Shown here: positions 1 to 11,589 of the stretch, piece by piece
How the letters are laid out: every line of letters starts with the position of its first letter
Position numbering within the stretch: the stretch's first letter is position 1
Assembly (NCBI RefSeq): GCF_040869045.1
Contig: NC_090321.1
Location: forward strand, 71,395,183-71,459,182
Length of the DNA: 64,000 bases
Direction of reading: 5' to 3'
Origin: Eurosta solidaginis
Lineage: Eukaryota; Arthropoda; Insecta; Diptera; Tephritidae
The notes under the pieces: generated by a model
Seen by the model: only the letters and a program-made list of their open reading frames with translations
The model's database searches: none
Told to the model about the DNA's origin: nothing
Program-made: the position numbers and the translations under genes

Positions 1-54
1 CCAAGATGTTGGAAACCTCAAGAAAACGCAGAGTTGGTTGTTTGACCGAACATA

Positions 55-225
55 AGCCTAGCGGAGCATCATCTTTCATTCGCATAACATGGCCTAACCA
101 GCGCAACCGCTGCGTTTTAATTCGCTGGACTATGTATATGTATAGCTCGTGCAGCTCATCATTAAATCTTCTTCGGTACTCGCCATCGCCAACGCGTAGA
201 GGTCCATAAATCTTTCGAAGAACTG
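55..225 (-). pseudogene. RTE-like non-LTR retrotransposon tail fragment
   Basis: On the minus strand this codes for the conserved end of an insect non-LTR reverse-transcriptase ORF. The readable segments are RKIYGPLRVGDGEYRRRFND, then ELHELY, then RIKTQRLRWLGHVMRMKDDA. The same segment recurs at 39960-40160, almost residue for residue. There is no catalytic RT core, so this is a truncated relic. The match stops in the first 50 bases of the window. Assignment to the RTE/BovB-type group rests on the RLRWLGHVMRM block and is inference. Confidence 0.7.
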
Positions 226-669
226 GGAGGGCTTAACCATTATATATTATAACCCTACAATAGCTTACATAAACCTCATTTCTGCAGTTTAGAATGCACC
301 ACACACTTGTTTCTCTACAGCTCGGCTACTTCTATTGAATCACCATGTATATTTCCCACAGCACACGTCTGTGACCCGCATATCTTCTAAGTTTATAATT
401 AATTTTTAAATACCTTTCAGAAAACTTCATTCGCTTATAAAGATTTGCACCTATACACTTTGCAATTGCCTACAAATTTAATGTGAACTGCATATTCTCC
501 GTCCCAACTACAAATGTATGTACATACCTTCACCAGTCATGGAGTCGACACTTCTTATAAATTGTCTTCGTAATGTTTTATTATAAATAGCTCAAGTGCT
601 GAACTTTCACCTTGCTTTGTAGTTTTGTGTGCATAGGCGTTGACGAATAGAGGAAGTAGCATAGGGTTG

Positions 670-1120
670 ATGCAGCTGTTCTAGTGAACGAGCACTTCTG
701 GTTTCGTAACAAGTCACGCCAACTATCCCGGTTTCGCAATAACTGATGCCAATTGAGAGCACCAAGGGAGATCAAGTCGTCTTCCAACTGCCTGTACCAA
801 CTCAGTGGAGGTCTCCCCCATTCACTTCTTCCAAACTGCGATGTCGACTGAAATACTTTCTTGGCCGGAGGTTCCTTGCTTATTCCCATAGCATGACCTA
901 GCCAGCGAAACATTTGGGTTTTTATTCGCAGCACTATCGTCATATCTGCATAAAGCTCATACAGCTCGTCATTGTACCTTCTTCCATACTCGGCATCGGT
1001 ATCACGGAGCGGGCCATAAATCTTCCGGAGAGCTTTTCCCTCGAAAACTCAAAGAGCCATATCATCTTCTCTCGGCATCGTGCATGATTCCGAACCATAC
1101 ATCACGACAGGTAAGATGAT
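670..1120 (-). pseudogene. RTE-like non-LTR retrotransposon tail fragment
   Basis: Minus-strand remnant of the C-terminal part of a non-LTR ORF. It reads LRKIYGPLRDTDAEYGRRYN, then DELYELYADM, FRWLGHAMG, PAKKVFQS, RGRPPL-like WGRPPLSWYRQ and LEDDLISLGALNWHQL. Only the last 120 codons are open. The part nearer 1100 is in another frame, so it is broken. It is a second, diverged copy of the family at 55-225 and 39811-40290. No domain can be active here. Confidence 0.7.
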
Positions 1121-1391
1121 GTTAATTTATTATATATCCTTGGTGAATACAAGGTTAAAGCAGCCATCTGGAGGTAAATTACATATTAGCTTCCGGTAGA
1201 ATTGCCAAACTAATACTGAAGCAGCTGAATCCGTGGTGCCTAAGGATGTTACTAAGTTCTTCCGTTATTCCCGTACACCCAGCTGGCATCAGTAAGTTAT
1301 ATCGAGAGACATATTTCCTCTCACCCAATGCAAAGAAGCACATGCCCAGTCATAACATAACTACACTACCTTCCGAGCATAAAGCTGGAGA

Positions 1392-1598
1392 CATTGGTGT
1401 TTTATCGGCAACCGTATCGGTAACCTTTTAACAGCTGATTCGACCAACCTTATGAGAATCAATGCAATCGATTATTGGTGCCGCTAAGGTCGTAACCGTA
1501 TCGTAGCCAACCAATTGGGTTTTGGTTTACCGTCGTAACGATAAACAGCTGATTACGTTAGGGATACGGATACAGCGATACGACATACGGCACCAATG
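1392..1598. mobile_element. MITE-like element, copy A (CATTGGTG ends)
   Basis: The segment starts CATTGGTG and ends CACCAATG. Inside are GTAACCGTATCG-type blocks in both orientations and the CAGCTGATT motif on both sides. A longer relative lies at 31099-31500 in the opposite orientation and shares long stretches. No coding capacity. The terminal inverted repeats are imperfect, and I could not find a convincing target duplication, so the superfamily is unknown. Confidence 0.55.
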
Positions 1599-1702
1599 AC
1601 TCCGGCTTAAAAGCTGAGCTGAGAACTATCTGAATGATCAACATTCCTCAGTCTGTTAAGCAATGATTAGCAAATTAGCAATGAACATTAACATATATGC
1701 AC

Positions 1703-2167
1703 ATTAGACTGGGTCGATTTATTAACCGATATCGCGCCTACGATTTTTCGATAGGATTTGGGCTCAGGAAATAAAAAATCCACTACGCATGCCTAAAAAA
1801 ATAATTTTTGAGCCTGCGAAATTTCACTTTTTTACTTTTCTCGACTTTGACTTTTAAGGTTTTTGTCATTTGATTGTAAATTTTCATGTATACCATGTCC
1901 GACCCAAAAATGTCCTCTAAAAACTTCGTCGATAACAGTTTTAAAAAAAAATAAAAAATATTTACATATGAAAATTTTTTTAGTAGGTCATGAAAAAACC
2001 TTAAAAATCAAAGTCGAAAAAAGTCAAAAAAATTAAATTTCGCAGGCTCGAAAATTATTTTTTTGGGTATGCGTAGTGGACCTTTTTTTCCTGAGCCCCA
2101 ATCCTATCGAAAAATCGATGCCGCGTTATCGGTTAACTTTCGTCCATACAAATCGGCCCACCCTAAT
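1703..2167. mobile_element. MITE-like palindromic element, ATTAG...CTAAT
   Basis: The left end ATTAGACTGGGTCGATTT is the inverse of the right end AAATCGGCCCACCCTAAT. The inverted similarity continues inward for more than 120 bases: TTTTTCGATAGGATTTGGGC against GGGGCTCAGG..., CTACGCAT blocks, and AAAGTCGAAAA against TTTTCGACTTT. It is non-coding and foldback-like. Its right half is duplicated, with flank, at 3054-3315. Confidence 0.55.
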
Positions 2168-2394
2168 GTACACAGAAATAGCAAAAAACACTGGCTGAAC
2201 TGAGCTAACCTCTGCTAGAGGAAAATCCGCACAAATAGCAAAAATGACGGCCAAGCTGACACTCTTGAATTGAATAACAAAGAGATGTTAGCCAGATGTA
2301 ATGCCAAAGAGCGCAGTTGGCAACCGAGTAGACAATCTTGGCAAATGTGTGCCCAAAGCGCATAACAAGAAAGCAGCTCTCGACGGGATGAAAA
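1906..2394 (+). repeat. Direct repeat unit 1 (489 bp)
   Basis: This stretch reappears at 3054-3542 with a constant offset of 1148 bases and no indel. I see only three base differences. It contains the right half of the 1703-2167 element plus about 225 bases of flank. The short minus-strand ORFs inside have no recognisable domain and I treat them as chance. Confidence 0.85.
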
Positions 2395-2550
2395 GCATGC
2401 TCGAACGTTTCCTCCTCCAACCCGCGCTCCTTATATCTGCTTTCACTAGCTAGGCCTTATGAGAAAGTATGTGACGCCTGAGGGCAGTGTACACTCAGAA
2501 TACCCGTCATGAGTCTACAGTGCTCACTTTTTCTACTCAGCTGAGCAGAG
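2390..2550 (-). pseudogene. Non-LTR retrotransposon C-terminal zinc-finger tail fragment
   Basis: Nucleotide-level similarity to 37190-37330: both share the runs TCCTCCTCCAACCCGC and GTCAGAATACCCG/CATGAGTCTACAG (here CTCAGAATACCCGTCATGAG). In the better copy these encode the CRKCG...EEETIEHVL tail of a Jockey/R1/I-type ORF2. The fragment is interrupted and not expressed as a protein. It abuts the direct repeat. Confidence 0.55.
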
Positions 2551-2559
2551 CTCACAGAG

Positions 2560-3000
2560 TATATTAATTTTGTTTACATAACGGTACCCCGTAACGGCAT
2601 AAACTAATCGAGATAGATATAGACTTCTATATATCAAAATGATCTGGGCGAAAAAAGAAATTTAGCCATGTCCGTCTCTCCATCCATTTGTCCGTAAACA
2701 TGATGACTTGAGTAAATTTTGAGGTATCTTAATGAAATTTGGTATGTAAGTTCCTAGGCGCTCATCTCCGATCGCTACTCAAAATGAACGAAATCGGACT
2801 ATAACCACGCCCCCTTTTTCGATATCGAAAATTTCGAAAAACCGAAAAAGTGCGATAATTCATCACCAAAGACGGATAAAGCGTTGACCTTACAGAATAG
2901 AAAATAAGTAAAATTTTGGATAATGGGCGCGGCACCGCCCACTTTTAAAAGAATGTAATTTAAAAGTTTTGTTAGCTGTAATTTGTCAGCAGAGTTTTAT
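2560..3000 (-). repeat. Dispersed tephritid-type repeat (GTGGGCGTGG family), reverse copy
   Basis: Begins with GAGCTCACAGAGTATATTAA and runs through ATCGAGATAGATATAGACTT, the CATGTCCGTC block, CACGCCCCCTTTTTCGATATC and GGCGCGGCACCGCCCACTTT. The same blocks occur in reverse order and complement at 18563-19736. Non-coding. I recall this repeat as very common in tephritid genomes, but its transposon class is unknown to me. Confidence 0.7.
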
Positions 3001-3053
3001 TTTTTTAATTTTTCTTGTTATAATTCCACTTGGGAAATGAATCACCATTGATA

Positions 3054-3542
3054 AAAAATGTCCTCTAAAAACTTCGTCGATAACAGTTTTAAAAAAAAAT
3101 AAAAAATATTTACATATGAAAATTTTTTTAGTAGGTCATGAAAAAACCTTAAAAATCAAAGTCGAAAAAAGTCAAAAAAATTAAATTTCGCAGGCTCGAA
3201 AATTATTTTTTTGGGTATGCGTAGTGGACCTTTTTTTCCTGAGCCCCAATCCTATCGAAAAATCGATGCCACGTTATCGGTTAACTTTCGTCCATACAAA
3301 TCGACCCACCCTAATGCACACAGAAATAGCAAAAAACACTGGCTGAACTGAGCTAACCTCTGCTAGAGGAAAATCCGCACAAATAGCAAAAATGACGGCC
3401 AAGCTGACACTCTTGAATTGAATAACAAAGAGATGTTAGCCAGATGTAATGCCAAAGAGCGCAGTTGGCAACCGAGTAGACAATCTTGGCAAATGTGTGC
3501 CCAAAGCGCATAACAAGAAAGCAGCTCTCGACGGGATGAAAA
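3054..3542 (+). repeat. Direct repeat unit 2 (489 bp)
   Basis: Near-identical duplicate of 1906-2394. It ends at GGGATGAAAA, after which the two copies diverge (AGCATGC there, TCCAAAA here). The left edge begins in an A-run next to unrelated sequence. Three substitutions in about 489 bases indicate a recent duplication or gene conversion. Confidence 0.85.
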
Positions 3543-4320
3543 TCCAAAAAGCACAATTGGCGCCGGAGCGGGTACTCTATATGAATTCAAACCCTTATTA
3601 ATCCAAACACAAAAAATTTACTTAAAGCTAACAGGAACCACAGATGATACAAAGGTAAACCACAAAGAAGACAAGTAGTAAACGCAATAAATATACACAA
3701 CGAGGGGGAGAAATTCATTGAGTTAAGGCTTTAGAGGGATTAATAATAATCTTTTAGCGAGTTTCCCCCGCCCCGCGCTCACCGAACGGTTATGAAATAA
3801 ACTTAATGTCTTATCCCCTTCCTTTAGTTTGATCCTATCTACGCCCATGGATGTACTTGTAATGCATTTATGCAAGTATTTGTGTGTAAATACCTTTGTT
3901 TTATATGCAACCGCTTTATGGGTGGTATTATGCCAACAACTTTCATTCATGACTACTTTGTTGTCCTTCTGCCTTTTGCTTTCATTCATTTTCATACGCC
4001 TTCATAACTTTTTTAATAATTTTGCGCTTCAAGCCGTTCGGAGTTTGAATATTATTTGTACAAAATTTTTCGGTTTGCAAGATACATATGAAACCTTGAA
4101 GCAGCTGTAAATTAAAAGTTTAAATTGTTGTGAATACTTAAGTGCGCCTAAATTAGTGCCAAAGAAGTCCTTATGGGGCTTTTCGCATTTGTCTTCAAAA
4201 AATTTAAATTAAAGGCGTTGTAATTTGCGCGGTTGTAAATGAAATTAAATCTTGTGGTGTTTTATGGATTTGATGATGGTACATGGTAGGCAGCGAAAAT
4301 GGGTTTGAGAGTTCGACTGC
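3543..4320. other. No gene recognised
   Basis: AT-rich non-coding DNA. The overlapping 90-residue reading frames on both strands around 3723-4110 have no domain, no family resemblance and no good splice context. I see nothing more here. Confidence 0.5.
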
Positions 4321-4324
4321 TGTT

Positions 4325-4640
4325 GTTGTTGTTTTAACCTAAAAACGCTCTACGAAGGTTTAGACAGATAGATATATGGACTATTGTGTGGCTTTGTACT
4401 GGGACCTTGTTGTGGTTGTGGTAGCGATAAAAACACTCCCCGAAGGACTGATGGTTCTTTGCCGGATATAGTTCCGGGACGTTCTGGTAACAAGCACCAT
4501 TAAGGTACAAGCCCGACCATCTCGAGAATAATTTAATATAACCAAATTGAAACTTCTAGGCACTTGCTCGTCTATTAGTTGCCCGATGACCGCGGGAACG
4601 ATGATCCTTGAACCTTCGAGCCTGCGGATTTTAGCCATTT
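4325..4640. repeat. SINE-like dispersed repeat, copy 1
   Basis: Contains TAGCGATAAAAACACTCCCC, a TTTGCCGGATATAGTTCCGG block, CAAGCACCATTAAGGTACAAG and CCCGACCATCTCG, preceded by a TTGTTGTTGTTG run. The same ordered blocks recur at 38985-39200, and reversed at 59235-59430, where the end is CAACAACAACAG. The simple-repeat tail, short length and dispersed copies suggest a non-autonomous retroposon. I found no convincing Pol III boxes. Confidence 0.6.
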
Positions 4641-4879
4641 CTTGCAAGCCTTACTGAGCTATATTTTAAGGATCTGAGTCGCCTAGGGTGGAAACTCAAA
4701 TGTGATAGTTTAGCATATCAAATTGATGTCCATAAAGGATCTGAATGTAATATGCCATAATTCCACCAAAGATTTCATAATATTTCCGGAGGGCACCGAA
4801 CTTATTTCCCTCAAAAGGATGCTTGACAGCTCCTTGCATTCCAAGCTCTCGCAATGATTAACATAACAGTTTCCCCATC

Positions 4880-5046
4880 CTTATAATGTACGACTAATTT
4901 TTAACTGAAGAGAGCTTTCTGTCTCGCTTTTAGCCATTCCGAAGACTAATTTGGATATCTGAACTGAATTCTGCAGATGTAGTACATAACCGGTTCGGTT
5001 TTTAATTTTTGCGCCGTCAGTGTAGATTGTAACTTTTCAAGCACTG
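4880..5046 (-). pseudogene. Non-LTR retrotransposon RNase H fragment
   Basis: On the minus strand, bases 5032 downward read VTIYTDGAKIKNRTGYVL. TDG(S/A)K carries the first catalytic aspartate of the RNase H domain in I/Jockey/R1-type elements. After about 20 codons the frame degrades, with weak resemblance to the SYxLxxxxSVFQAE region. No intact ORF. A relic. Confidence 0.55.
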
Positions 5047-6550
5047 TCAAAGTCTATCTTCCTTACTCCCTTGAAGGTTATTGTATATCAAAATCAGTCT
5101 CGGATGATACCTCAGTCCCTTTGCCAGATCATCGTTCATCGGTGCTAGTGGTTTATTTCCACGTTTTGGAGTTTTTCAGGTGCTCTAAACACCACGTTTA
5201 GCCCTTCCTCAAGTGTATATCTTACTGCTAACAATTTTCATTTGGTTACTGTTATTTTTGCTTTTGGGGAGTCGTTCTCGTTTGGCAGTCCTTTCCCTTC
5301 AAGTGTTAGCCCGCAGTAGAGTGACCGATTTGATGTGATTACCTCCCACTCACTAGGTTATATTTCCTTGCATATATTTGGAACTAACAGCGAAAGTTTG
5401 AGTTAGCGAAAAAGAAAAGAAGTGACCACTAAAATGATGCGAAACGGTACTTCATAGATAGACGTACTCCTTTAGGGGCTGTCACGTGGTGGTGTGTTAC
5501 CAACCGTAAATTTTTTTGTACCCCGTGAGACGTTTCTCGGAGATTCCAGGTTATCGTAACTGGTTTTTCGCATACTGCGAGCTTAAAGCCAAGTAAAACG
5601 GGGCTGGTTATTTTTTCACGAGGACAACCTTCTGTTGGACGAATATCAATGGTATATTGTGAGAAAGGTTTATAAAAAGCTTAATTTAAATACCGAGTGA
5701 AGACCATGGTTGCTTAATCTGATGGTATGATACCCCATTAGAGAGACCCCAGCTTCGTTAACATTGCACTGGCTGTACGATACACAACCCAGGTTACCCT
5801 GTAAAAGTTCCCCCAGGTCATCAGCATATGACACCTCTACACTCTAGATCCTAAAGCATATCGTTCTCAACGACGACCAAGCCAGAGGAAAAAACTATTC
5901 TCTATCGTATCCCTTCTTACAGCTGAGGAGCTGTTTTTGGCGAGCTGCCGTTGGTGTGTTTAAATTCCAAAAATCGCTATTGATTATTCTTGCTTCTAAC
6001 GTTAAGATCAATCAAGCGTTCCATCGTTTTTTAAAAAGAAGAATAACAGGCTGATTGGTCTTAAGTCTTTGGAAAAGTCGCATTTAGAAAAAAGATGACT
6101 TTGACCTTATTCCAAGACTTGGAACCATAGTCCAACGTCAGGCAGTTCAAGTAAATGGGAGCTTGTCAGCTGCAGGTAATTTCGAAAGGTACCGGAAGTT
6201 TTCATTCAGTCGCGGTGACTTGTATGGATTAGAATAGGAAGCGGCTCATCTCCATGGGAGATGGACGATCTTGCTTTCAGTCCGGAAATCGCCGAGAGCG
6301 AAGCAGATTCTTGCACAACTGGGACATCCGAAAATAAGTGTCCCACTCAAATAGCTAAGGATTTTCCGTCACTCATCGCCCTACTTACGTCCACATTCCT
6401 CAGATACCATACGGGTGCATAATCCCTTAAGAAGAACTTCCTTAGTATTGCGCACTCATTACACACTCCTATCCATAAGTCCCGTTTGGCACTCTTAATT
6501 TATGAACACCCTCTCCACCTTGTAGAGTTCCCAAATCCGAGGAAAGTTTA
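5047..6550. other. No gene recognised; probable old repeat debris
   Basis: No open frame above about 60 codons and no motif I can defend. Part of it may be the upstream RT region of the RNase H relic at 4880-5046, but translation of the minus strand shows many stops and no YADD box. Confidence 0.4.
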
Positions 6551-6559
6551 CTTATCCTT

Positions 6560-6740
6560 ACTTACATACTTCATTGGCGCTTAACCGTTCAAACGGGTAT
6601 GGCCGTCCAACAAGGTCGCTTCTTCGCTGGGTTCACTGGCGTAAATCGTTTTCCATCTGGTCCTTCCAGCAGAGTGGGGGTCGCCCTCTTCCTCTGCCTT
6701 ATAAAGAAGCGGCATAGTGGAAGCTCTGAGGCCACGAAGT
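6560..6740 (-). pseudogene. RTE-like non-LTR tail fragment
   Basis: Minus-strand bases 6695-6640 read RGRPPLRWKDQVENDL after one frame adjustment, the same terminal block as at 40215-40270. This is followed by a short, degraded stretch ending near SANEVCK. The two opposing 96- and 103-residue ORFs over this interval are frame shadows of that relic, not genes. Confidence 0.6.
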
Positions 6741-6910
6741 GTCTCGGTCCTCCACAGAGGTTTTCCCTTTACCCCATAAGCATTAAATGGGCAGGAAAAA
6801 AAAAGCACTATAAAAGCAAAACTGAACTTATTTACCTCGGCATCTACAGCTCTTTTGGCTACACCGCTCACGCCGCAGGTGTTCCTGTTAGAGGCTCGTC
6901 TAGCTTATGA

Positions 6911-8780
6911 CTATACAAATTATTTTCTATGGAGTATATACATACCTTCAGAGCGCAATATAAAGAAAATTTAACTGGAGCAAAGAATAGGGTGTTTTTC
7001 ATAAATTATGCTACCCGATCGCTGCAGCATCTTTCAAGTAGAGGTCGTCGCAATTAAGATGCGGTGGTTGGGACACTTTCCAACGCTTGAACAATTATGG
7101 AGACTCCATTAATATGTACAGCGGCCAATTAAATCGCTATAATCTACCATCGATAGGAAATAGCCTGGCCTCGTTCCCTTTTGCATGGAACTACTTCAAT
7201 GTAGAAATCATCTGGTAACTGCCACGCAAATTTCTTTGTAGATGCAACTAGAGTCAAAGTAGTTCCACTGAACAAATACAGTCACGTTTTGCATAGGTGG
7301 ACCGATGTCACACGTTCATCTCACAATAGTGATAGGACAGGGCACAGTTAATAAGAGGGCACCTACGCGCTGTGGTCGAATACAACCCAGGTTTAGTGCG
7401 GAGAAAATTGAAGTACCTCGTTTAGGATGTACACTGAAAGAAAAAGGCTGGTAAAATCAACCGAAATCCGGGTCAATTCAACCGAAATTTGTGTCAATTT
7501 GTATCCATCGCAACAAGATGTTGAATCAACTGCGCACAAATCGTTGATTCGTAACTGACCGGTTTAGTAGTCAAATGAACAAAAAAAGTTGTTGCGACAG
7601 CTTTGTACGAAAGTACTTATGTTGCCATATACATACATACGCAAATATGTGAATACATAAATACGCATGCTTGCTACATATACATACATATGTACGCAGT
7701 TACTAACCGAACGTCAATTGGGCTTACGTCAAATATGCTGGCACGAGTGTAGTTGCCACACTTGATTGTTTCGAACAAAACTTTTAGTATAAATGTTTGA
7801 CACAACATTTTAAAAAGAGTACTTGTAAGTTATAGAAAAGTAAAGAATCAAATCGCAGGAAGGTAATTCACCACTGGAGTAACTACATGTAATTCGGCAA
7901 GTTTAATTTTCGTAACACTTTAAGTTGAAACTATTGCAAAACAACTCAAAATTTTATGTTGTCGGAAACATCAACATTAAAAAAAGATGTTTTTTATTAT
8001 CTTATTAGATTCGTTCGCGTGAGTGAAAATTCGTAAAAAATTGAACAAAATGTTACTAACTTTGGAAAAATCCTGTTCGTTCAAACAAAACTTTTGCAAC
8101 AAGAGGACGCAATTTTGCATTTCGCTTGGAGGAGAAGTTTCAAAATTGTACCCGATAAATAGGTGTCCCGGTATCTCATAATTTTTTGCACAGTAAATTC
8201 AAAAAAGGGGTTTTCATTTTGTATTGATAACTTAAAAACTAGTTTTTTGTTGTTTTCCCATTTTGTGTGTTCTTCCGATTTGGTTGTTTTCTTATTTTGG
8301 TGTTTTTTTTTTTTTAACAAGTGGCACCATCGTCATAAGTACAAAGTGGAGAGCGCAGTGAGCGTAAAATTCTCTTTGAAATTTGCTCATGTATTGACTG
8401 TTTATCAGTGCACGGACTTTTAAAAAGAGAATGTTGGTAGACAAAAAATTAAAATAGTGGTAAAAGTTGGTAGATTTTTTTCCAAGAAAAACATAGCTAC
8501 AGTTTATATTTTTACAAAACAATTCATATTTTATTGTAAAACAAATAAAGCTCAGTCACGAAAATAACCTTTTTAAAAAAACATGTAAACAAAACAAAAC
8601 AATTAAGGACGGGACTGTCTTCGGATGTGCCTTTCATACCTTTCATGAATGGGGCTGAACAATAATCTTATCCCGTTCGTAATCTACAAATAATAGGATG
8701 TATAAGATAGGAAATATATAGTGAACAGATGTACACACCTAAACGATTTTTAAGACAAATATAAAATAAAAAATGGTAAA
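6911..8780. other. Non-coding, no recognisable feature
   Basis: AT-rich, with short ATACATAC and CATATGTA microsatellite stretches near 7620-7700. The small ORFs around 8081-8522 overlap one another on both strands and are compositionally lysine/phenylalanine-rich, as expected by chance in AT-rich DNA. Confidence 0.5.
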
Positions 8781-8790
8781 AACCCCCTTA

Positions 8791-9185
8791 TCTGAACGAT
8801 CGGTTGTATGGGATATATATTATATATAGCTCCAATCGAAATAATTTTTTCATGAAATCTTCTATTATATATTAGAATAAATATCACCAAGTTTAACGTT
8901 TTTATATTGGAAATTAAGGGAGAAATGGCTAAAAATCGTTCTATCTGAAGGATCGGTTGTATGGGCTATAAATTATATATAGCTCCGATCGAAATGATTT
9001 TTTTCATGAAATCGTCTATGATATATTAGAATAAATATCACCAAGTTTAACATTTTTATATTGGAAATTAAAGGAGAATTTGTCAAAAGTCTTTCTATCT
9101 GAACGATCGGTTGTATGGGATATATACTATATATAGCTCCGATCAAAGTGATTTTTTCAGGATATCTTCTATGATATATCAGAAT
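8791..9185 (+). repeat. Tandem repeat, about 154-bp unit, 2.6 copies
   Basis: Units begin at 8791, 8944 and 9098, each with TCTGAACGATCGGTTGTATG (or a one-base variant). They then carry TATATATAGCTCCGATCGAA, TTTTTCATGAAATC and AATATCACCAAGTTTAAC. The third copy is cut by the adjacent 435-bp array at 9186. Non-coding. Confidence 0.85.
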
Positions 9186-10620
9186 AACAATTTTTGTTGT
9201 TATATCGGCCTACTGAATTTAAGATCGCGGGTTCAAATCGAGCTCAAGGCCTAACAATAATTTTTTATCATTATTATTGTTATGATAAATTTTTTCTTAA
9301 TTGAAAAAATTTTTAAATTAGAATAGAAGAAAGAAAAAATTTAGACAACTGCCAAAGCTCGTTGTATAGATCCATTTCGGGAACTGCTAAATTCCTTCAT
9401 CGGCAACGTTTAGGCGCCGCTGCTATAACCATTCAGCCATCACAGCGGTTTTTTGTTTGTCTTCATTAATCCTACTTCTATTCTGGTTCGTGCCAATTGA
9501 TATTCACAACACTGCGACATCTGTTGCAGAATGGATGTGAAAATTGGACTTATTCGATGGCAATGCTGCCATAGTGTCATATTTTATTGACACTTTTTTC
9601 CCCGTGCTCTGGGATGTATTAACAATTTTTGTTGTTATATCGGCCTACTGAATTTAAGATCGCGGGTTCAAATCGAGCTCAAGGCCTAACAATAATTTTT
9701 TATCATTATTATTGTTATGATAAATTTTTTCTTAATTGAAAAAATTTTTAAATTAGAATAGAAGAAAGAAAAAATTTAGACAACTGCCAAAGCTCGTTGT
9801 ATAGATCCATTTCGGGAACTGCTAAATTCCTTCATCGGCAACGTTTAGGCGCCGCTGCTATAACCATTCACCCATCACAGCGGTTTTTTGTTTGTCTTCA
9901 TTAATCCTACTTCTATTCTGGTTCGTGCCAATTGATATTCACAACACTGCGACATCTGTTGCAGAATGGATGTGAAAATTGGACTTAGTTGATGGCAATG
10001 CTGCCATAGTGTCATATTTTATTGACACTTTTTTCCCCGTGCTCTGGGATGTATTAACATTTTTTGTTGTTATATCGGCCTACTGAATTTAAGATCGCGG
10101 GTTCAAATCGAGCTCAAGGCCTAACAATAATTTTTTATCATTATTATTGTTATGATAAATTTTTTCTTAATTGAAAAAATTTTTAAATTAGAATAGAAGA
10201 AAGAAAAAATTTAGACAACTGCCAAAGCTCGTTGTATAGATCCATTTCGGGAACTGCTAAATTCCTTCATCGGCAACGTTTAGGCGCCGCTGCTATAACC
10301 ATTCAGCCATCACAGCGGTTTTTTGTTTGTCTTCATTAATCCTACTTCTATTCTGGTTCGTGCCAATTGATATTCACAACACTGCGACATCTGTTGCAGA
10401 ATGGATGTGAAAATTGGACTTATTTGATGGCAATGCTGCCATAGTGTCATATTTTATTGACATTTTTTCCCCGTGCTCTGGGATGTATTAACAATTTTTG
10501 TTGTTATATCGGCCTACTGAATTTAAGATCGCGGGTTCAAATCGAGCTCAAGGCCTAACAATAATTTTTTATCATTATTATTGTTATGATAAATTTTTTC
10601 TTAATTGAAAAAATTTTTAA
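9186..10620 (+). repeat. 435-bp tandem array with tRNA-promoter-like boxes, 3.3 copies
   Basis: Units start at 9186, 9621, 10056 and 10490, giving periods of 435, 435 and 434. The copies are nearly identical. Each begins AACAATTTTTGTTGTTATAT and carries GATCGCGGGTTCAAATCGAG on the plus strand; GGTTCAAATC fits a Pol III B box. About 220 bases on, the minus strand reads GATGGCTGAATGGTTATAGC, which fits an A box. The two boxes face opposite ways, so one unit is not a simple tRNA gene. The last copy stops at TTTTTAAATC, where unique sequence begins. Confidence 0.9.
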
Positions 10621-11585
10621 ATCAATTTGATTATGTGAAACCAGCCATCAATATTTATGCCAAAGTATGTTATCTCCTTAATTAATCTTAATTCAGTAAT
10701 GTCAACTTGCTGCCAAAATTATCCATTTAGACTCCGCAATGCATGCATTCTTTATTCCTTTATATGTGGTCGCAAAAATAGAAGCTGTGGTCCAACCGAA
10801 CTTGACGTGAAGTCTTGGGTGCTGTAGTAAGGAAATTTTAGCAATCAAAACTTTTCTAGTGCAAACTCTACAAAGTATTTGGTATACCCCGTTAAGACGG
10901 GTATGTACTCTTCTAAACTCAATTAGAGCCCTCATAATATCCGCAGCTATCTGAAAGCGTAAAACGTTGCCTCTTACCACCGATTCAGTATAAATTCTGT
11001 CTACACATCGAACAATCTAGAGTAAATATGCTCATCTGTAAGAGAGTCCATTTAAACAAATAAATAATAATAAAAAACTGAGGTTAGCTCAGTCCGAGCT
11101 AATACATCACAATCTTCATTTGAGCGTGTGATAAAGGTTCAGTGCACCAACAAAACCTGCCCGATTAAAAGTTATTTGTTTGTAGTTTGGCACAAAACAT
11201 TTCGTATGTTCTTTTACTGAGTGCGATTTATGATTTCACGCTTGAAATAAATTTCGTACAGGCAATTAGATAACGACTTAGCTAAACAGATTTTGACGTA
11301 AATGTTGTATAGATATAAGCAAATGTGTGTAACATTAGACCGTTTTAAAAAAAAAAAGTTCGACGAATACCCTGCAAAATGGAGTGAGGCCGCTTCTACA
11401 AAGACGTGAGTAGCAAATAATGTTTTTAAATAACAAAATTTCATGAAAGCTTCACATTGGCTTCCTCTACGCTCCGTGGAAAAGCTTTGAATGTACCAAG
11501 TTTTATCCAAGTCGGTGAATTATTCTTCTTGATATCAGCAGATATTCAAGTGAATAACTTAACTAACCTCCTTAAAGTGTCCGTC
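10621..11585. other. No gene recognised
   Basis: Carries two minus-strand ORFs of 92 and 98 codons without a family signature. The one at 10702-10980 may be retroelement debris (many basic and aromatic residues), but I cannot show it. Nothing else seen. Confidence 0.35.
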
Positions 11586-11589
11586 TAAT

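Noticed and set aside
1703..2167. 4-bp target duplication for this palindromic element
   Set aside because: Left flank GCAC and right flank GTAC differ; the duplicated copy has GCAC on the right, which is suggestive but not enough.
2205..3590. Paired 67-75 residue ORFs with identical peptides
   Set aside because: Identity follows from the 489-bp DNA duplication, not from coding constraint.
9186..10620. CRISPR-like array
   Set aside because: Units are 435 bp without short repeats and unique spacers, and the genome is an insect's.
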